Assembly (NCBI RefSeq): GCF_002008365.1
Contig: NZ_MRDL01000031.1
Span: forward strand, 1-64,000
Source of the DNA: Rhizobium leguminosarum bv. viciae USDA 2370
Lineage (GTDB): Bacteria > Pseudomonadota > Alphaproteobacteria > Rhizobiales > Rhizobiaceae
DNA: 64,000 bases
Direction: 5' to 3'
Position numbers and translations under genes: made by a program. Within the stretch, counting starts at the first letter, position 1. Every line of letters starts with the position of its first letter. Positions 61,769 to 64,000 of the stretch are shown here, one piece after another. The notes below the pieces were generated by a model, which did no database searches, was not told the DNA's origin, and was given only the letters and a program-made list of their open reading frames with translations.

Positions 61769-62875
61769 TCAGCTCCAGTTGTGGGACGCCGCCGTGAGAT
61801 CGTGGGTGGACGTCCCCTTGACGCCCATCAGCAGGCTGCGTGGCGTGACAACGCCGACGATCTGATCATTGTCGACGACGGCGATGGCATCGCGCTCCGA
61901 CTGCATCGTCAATGTGATGAGTTCGTCGATGTCGGCATCCGGCGTCGTGCGCGCCAGCGACGCGATGTCGGAATTCGGCGCGCTCTCATGGAATTCGGCG
62001 ACGCTGCGCATGACGGAATGCGCCTTGATCAGATGGAGGCGGGATATGCCGGCGACGAATTCGGCGACATAAGCATCTGCCGGGTTGAGGATGATCTCTT
62101 CGGCCGTGCCGGTCTGGATGATGACGCCGTCCTTCATGATCGCAATGCGGTCACCGATCCGGATCGCCTCGTCGAGATCATGGGTGATGAAGACCGCGGA
62201 CTTGCCCAACGCTTTCGTCAACTGCCGGAATTCGTCCTGAAGCTGACGCCGGATGAGTGGATCGAGGGCGCTGAACGGCTCGTCCATCAGAATGATCTCG
62301 GGGTCGGAAGCAAGCGCGCGGGCGAGCCCGACGCGTTGCTGCATGCCGCCGGAAAGCTCGTTCGGATATCGATTCACCCAGTCGGCGAGGCCGACCTTCT
62401 CGAGCGCTGCAACGGCCGTCTTGTTTCGCTCCGGCTTGGCAATTCCCTGAACCTCGAGGCCGAAGGCTGCATTTTCCAGGACTGTGCGATGCGGCAACAG
62501 AGCGACGCTTTGAAACACCATGCCGATGTTCCTGGCGCGCATCTGCCGGAGATCGACCGGCGACAGGGCGGCGAGGTCGCGTCCCTTGACGAGGACTTTC
62601 CCAGAGCTCGGCGTGATCAGCTTGTTGAGAAGGCGGATGAGCGTCGATTTTCCGCTTCCCGACAATCCCATGATGCAGAAGATTTCGCCGCGCCGAACCT
62701 CAATGCTCGCGTCGGACACGCCGACGACGCAGTTGAACTCCTTCAACACCTCCTTTTTGCCGAGGCCGCGCTCCTTGATCGACTTCATTGCCGCAGCGGA
62801 CTTGTCACCGAAGACTTTCCAAAGGGATTGGCAGTCGATCAGGACGTCATTGATATCGGCATTTATGGCTTTCAT
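61769..62875 (-). CDS. Betaine/proline ABC importer ATPase, ProV/OpuAA type with CBS domains
   Basis: The 368-residue ATPase has the QAT-family N-terminus (QSLWKVFG), Walker A GLSGSGKST, VFQSVALLPHRTVLENAAFGLEV, signature LSGGMQQRVGLARAL, Walker B IILMDEPFSALDP and switch His FITHDLDEA. It ends in a CBS-domain pair (about 285-360) that in OpuA senses ionic strength. Start 62875 (MKAINAD) has AAGGGGA upstream; a longer in-frame version is not conserved in pattern. It links the binding protein with the two permeases. Confidence 0.93.
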   Translation of the reverse strand: MKAINADINDVLIDCQSLWKVFGDKSAAAMKSIKERGLGKKEVLKEFNCVVGVSDASIEVRRGEIFCIMGLSGSGKSTLIRLLNKLITPSSGKVLVKGRDLAALSPVDLRQMRARNIGMVFQSVALLPHRTVLENAAFGLEVQGIAKPERNKTAVAALEKVGLADWVNRYPNELSGGMQQRVGLARALASDPEIILMDEPFSALDPLIRRQLQDEFRQLTKALGKSAVFITHDLDEAIRIGDRIAIMKDGVIIQTGTAEEIILNPADAYVAEFVAGISRLHLIKAHSVMRSVAEFHESAPNSDIASLARTTPDADIDELITLTMQSERDAIAVVDNDQIVGVVTPRSLLMGVKGTSTHDLTAASHNWS

Positions 62876-62960
62876 AGCGATCCCCTTTGAGCCATTCGGC
62901 GCTGGCTTCTTCATTAGGTTTCAGGGTGACCGTCCGACGGATCGGACGGCCACGACGCGT

Positions 62961-63812
62961 TTAGTTCTTCTTGATGTTTTCCCAGCGCTTGATCAGGTCG
63001 GCATGGGCGCCGATCCAATCCTGCACGGCCTGGTCCATGGTCTTGCCTTCATTGACCGCGCCGTTGATGGCGGTGATGTCGGCGATCGGGACGTAGACGC
63101 TGGCCATTACTTCACGCGCATGCGGGTTCTCTGCGGAGAAGCCCTTGTGGCCGATCCAGTAGTAGCTCTGCGGCGGCGGGAATACGCCCTTCGGGTCCTT
63201 GAGGTACTTGACCTCGTACTTCTGAACCATCCAGGACGGCTCCCAGATCGTTACCGCAATCCACTCCTTGCGATCATAGGCGGACTTCAGCGCCGCCGTC
63301 ATCGCGGCGGTGCTGCCCTCGACGAGCTGGAGCTTGAGGCCGTAGTCCTTGACCGCGTTCGAGGTATCGCGCATCAGGCCGGAACCCGGTTCGATACCGA
63401 TGATCTTGCCGCTGAACTTGTCGGCGTTTTCGTTGAGCTGTTCCAGCGAGTCGATCGGGACATATTTGGGAACCGCAACGCCCTGATAGAGGCCATGCGA
63501 AACAGGCGAAATCTTTTCGAGGCGGTTCTTGTTCTTGTCCCAGTAGTCCTGCGCAACATAGTCCGTCTGCGAGGTGAGAACCTGGATGTCGCCCTTGGCG
63601 AGAGCGGCATAGGCGATGCCCCATTCGGAGAACTCGGTCACCTTGACCGTATAGCCGGCGTCTTCGAGAACCTTCTTGGTGATTCCGGTGATGGGCGTCA
63701 GGTCCTCCCAGGACATCGTACCCATGGTGATCGTTTTTTCTTCCGCGCGAGCAGGAAGGATGCTGACCCCGATCATCGCAGCGGCGCAGAGCGCCCTCCA
63801 CAAATTTTTCAT
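62961..63812 (-). CDS. Betaine-type ABC substrate-binding protein (OpuAC/ProX-like)
   Basis: The 283-residue precursor has a Sec signal (cleavage after ARA near residue 23) and an OpuAC fold. The Trp residues in TMSWEDL, SEWGIAYAAL and VTIWEPSWM are positioned to build the aromatic box that cages a trimethylammonium or dimethylsulfonium head group. It heads the minus-strand operon (binding protein, ATPase, two permeases, racemase-like, GlxA-type regulator). Ligand identity, such as glycine betaine, proline betaine or DMSP, cannot be read from sequence. Confidence 0.92.
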   Translation of the reverse strand: MKNLWRALCAAAMIGVSILPARAEEKTITMGTMSWEDLTPITGITKKVLEDAGYTVKVTEFSEWGIAYAALAKGDIQVLTSQTDYVAQDYWDKNKNRLEKISPVSHGLYQGVAVPKYVPIDSLEQLNENADKFSGKIIGIEPGSGLMRDTSNAVKDYGLKLQLVEGSTAAMTAALKSAYDRKEWIAVTIWEPSWMVQKYEVKYLKDPKGVFPPPQSYYWIGHKGFSAENPHAREVMASVYVPIADITAINGAVNEGKTMDQAVQDWIGAHADLIKRWENIKKN

Positions 63813-63884
63813 TGTTCTTACTCCTGTTTTACGTTCCCATTCTCATTGAAGTCTGCGAGCGGGCAGTCTTCATATTGCGTGGGC

Positions 63885-63901
63885 CGAGGGATCATCCCTC
63901 G
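63885..63901. terminator. Hairpin at the end of the edge gene
   Basis: CGAGGG (63885-63890) pairs with CCCTCG (63896-63901) around ATCAT, overlapping the stop codon of the minus-strand edge gene. There is no T-run. It also sits in the promoter region of the binding-protein operon (63813-63891). Confidence 0.35.
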
Positions 63902-64000
63902 CGGCCTGCGCGCAATTCCTGCAAACGGATCATCGCGTTTATGCCCAGCCAGGCGAACGGCTCCGGCGGGAGCCTCGAAGGCTCAGGGTGATCCATGTAT
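63892..64000 (-). CDS. 3' end of a minus-strand gene, partial at the window edge
   Basis: The last 35 codons of an open frame enter from beyond the window and stop at TGA (complement of 63892-63894). The peptide contains SRLPPEPFAWLGINAM and IRLQELRAGREG, with strongly GC-biased third positions. The PPEP-W-LG-N pattern is reminiscent of the C-termini of DAO-type FAD oxidoreductases, which often accompany betaine demethylases, but the fragment is too short for an assignment. Confidence 0.5.
   Translation of the reverse strand, partial: YMDHPEPSRLPPEPFAWLGINAMIRLQELRAGREG

Noticed and set aside
1..64000. CRISPR arrays, tRNA or rRNA genes, replication origin, complete insertion sequences, prophage genes
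   Set aside because: No regularly spaced repeats, cloverleaf-like tRNA sequence, rRNA signature, repABC/dnaA genes, or intact transposase with terminal repeats was seen by reading; a covariance-model scan would be decisive for small RNAs.

Overview
The window looks like part of a Rhizobium or close relative (Rhizobiaceae). The grounds are high GC3 coding, densely packed short-gap operons with GGAG-type ribosome binding sites, a PutA/PutR pair of the rhizobial type, many ABC importers and acid-sugar or amine catabolic operons, and LacI/GntR/LysR/Lrp/GlxA regulators. It reads as a catabolic accessory region (large plasmid, chromid or accessory chromosomal segment) with no tRNA, rRNA, CRISPR array, phage or intact insertion sequence. 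Species is not resolved from sequence reading alone.

Layout. 1-6.5 kb: a truncated cupin gene, an aldehyde dehydrogenase, a tartrate/D-malate-type decarboxylating dehydrogenase and a succinate-semialdehyde-type dehydrogenase, converging at a bidirectional terminator on a minus-strand DAO-type oxidoreductase and a HAD hydrolase. 6.6-13 kb: a complete four-carbon acid-sugar (threonate/erythronate type) pathway, with lacI-otnC on the minus strand and MFS permease, 2-dehydrogenase, isomerase and kinase on the plus strand. Three near-identical LacI palindromes lie in the divergent promoter. 13.1-21.6 kb: a GNAT protein, omega-aminotransferase, a second HAD hydrolase and an oligopeptide-type ABC importer with a fused double ATPase. 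21.9-25.5 kb: an Lrp-type regulator with a good Lrp-like site, a DadA-like oxidoreductase and a class V PLP enzyme. 25.7-27.9 kb: a flavin monooxygenase/TetR divergent pair with a perfect palindromic operator, flanked by decayed gene pieces.

28-39.4 kb is the most unusual acid-sugar locus: a CUT1 sugar ABC importer, an RraA-type aldolase and four divergent mandelate-racemase-type enolase-superfamily proteins under a GntR regulator. 39.5-44.1 kb: putA, a small unknown gene and putR. 44.1-53.3 kb: LysR/MFS/SDR/cyclophilin-like genes, a PhcB-like methyltransferase divergent from a membrane GGDEF-EAL protein, and a hexapeptide acyltransferase fused to a large C-terminal domain.

53.3-64 kb: a betaine-type catabolic locus. 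A LysR regulator is divergent from a Rieske oxygenase, its reductase and an M24-fold protein that closely resembles DddP (DMSP lyase family). Facing them on the minus strand are a GlxA/GbdR-type regulator, a proline-racemase-superfamily protein lacking the second catalytic cysteine, and a ProU/OpuA-type betaine importer. The 3' end of one more minus-strand gene lies at the right edge. The two strongest candidates for undescribed biology are the four-enolase acid-sugar locus and the DddP-like/Rieske/atypical racemase locus.
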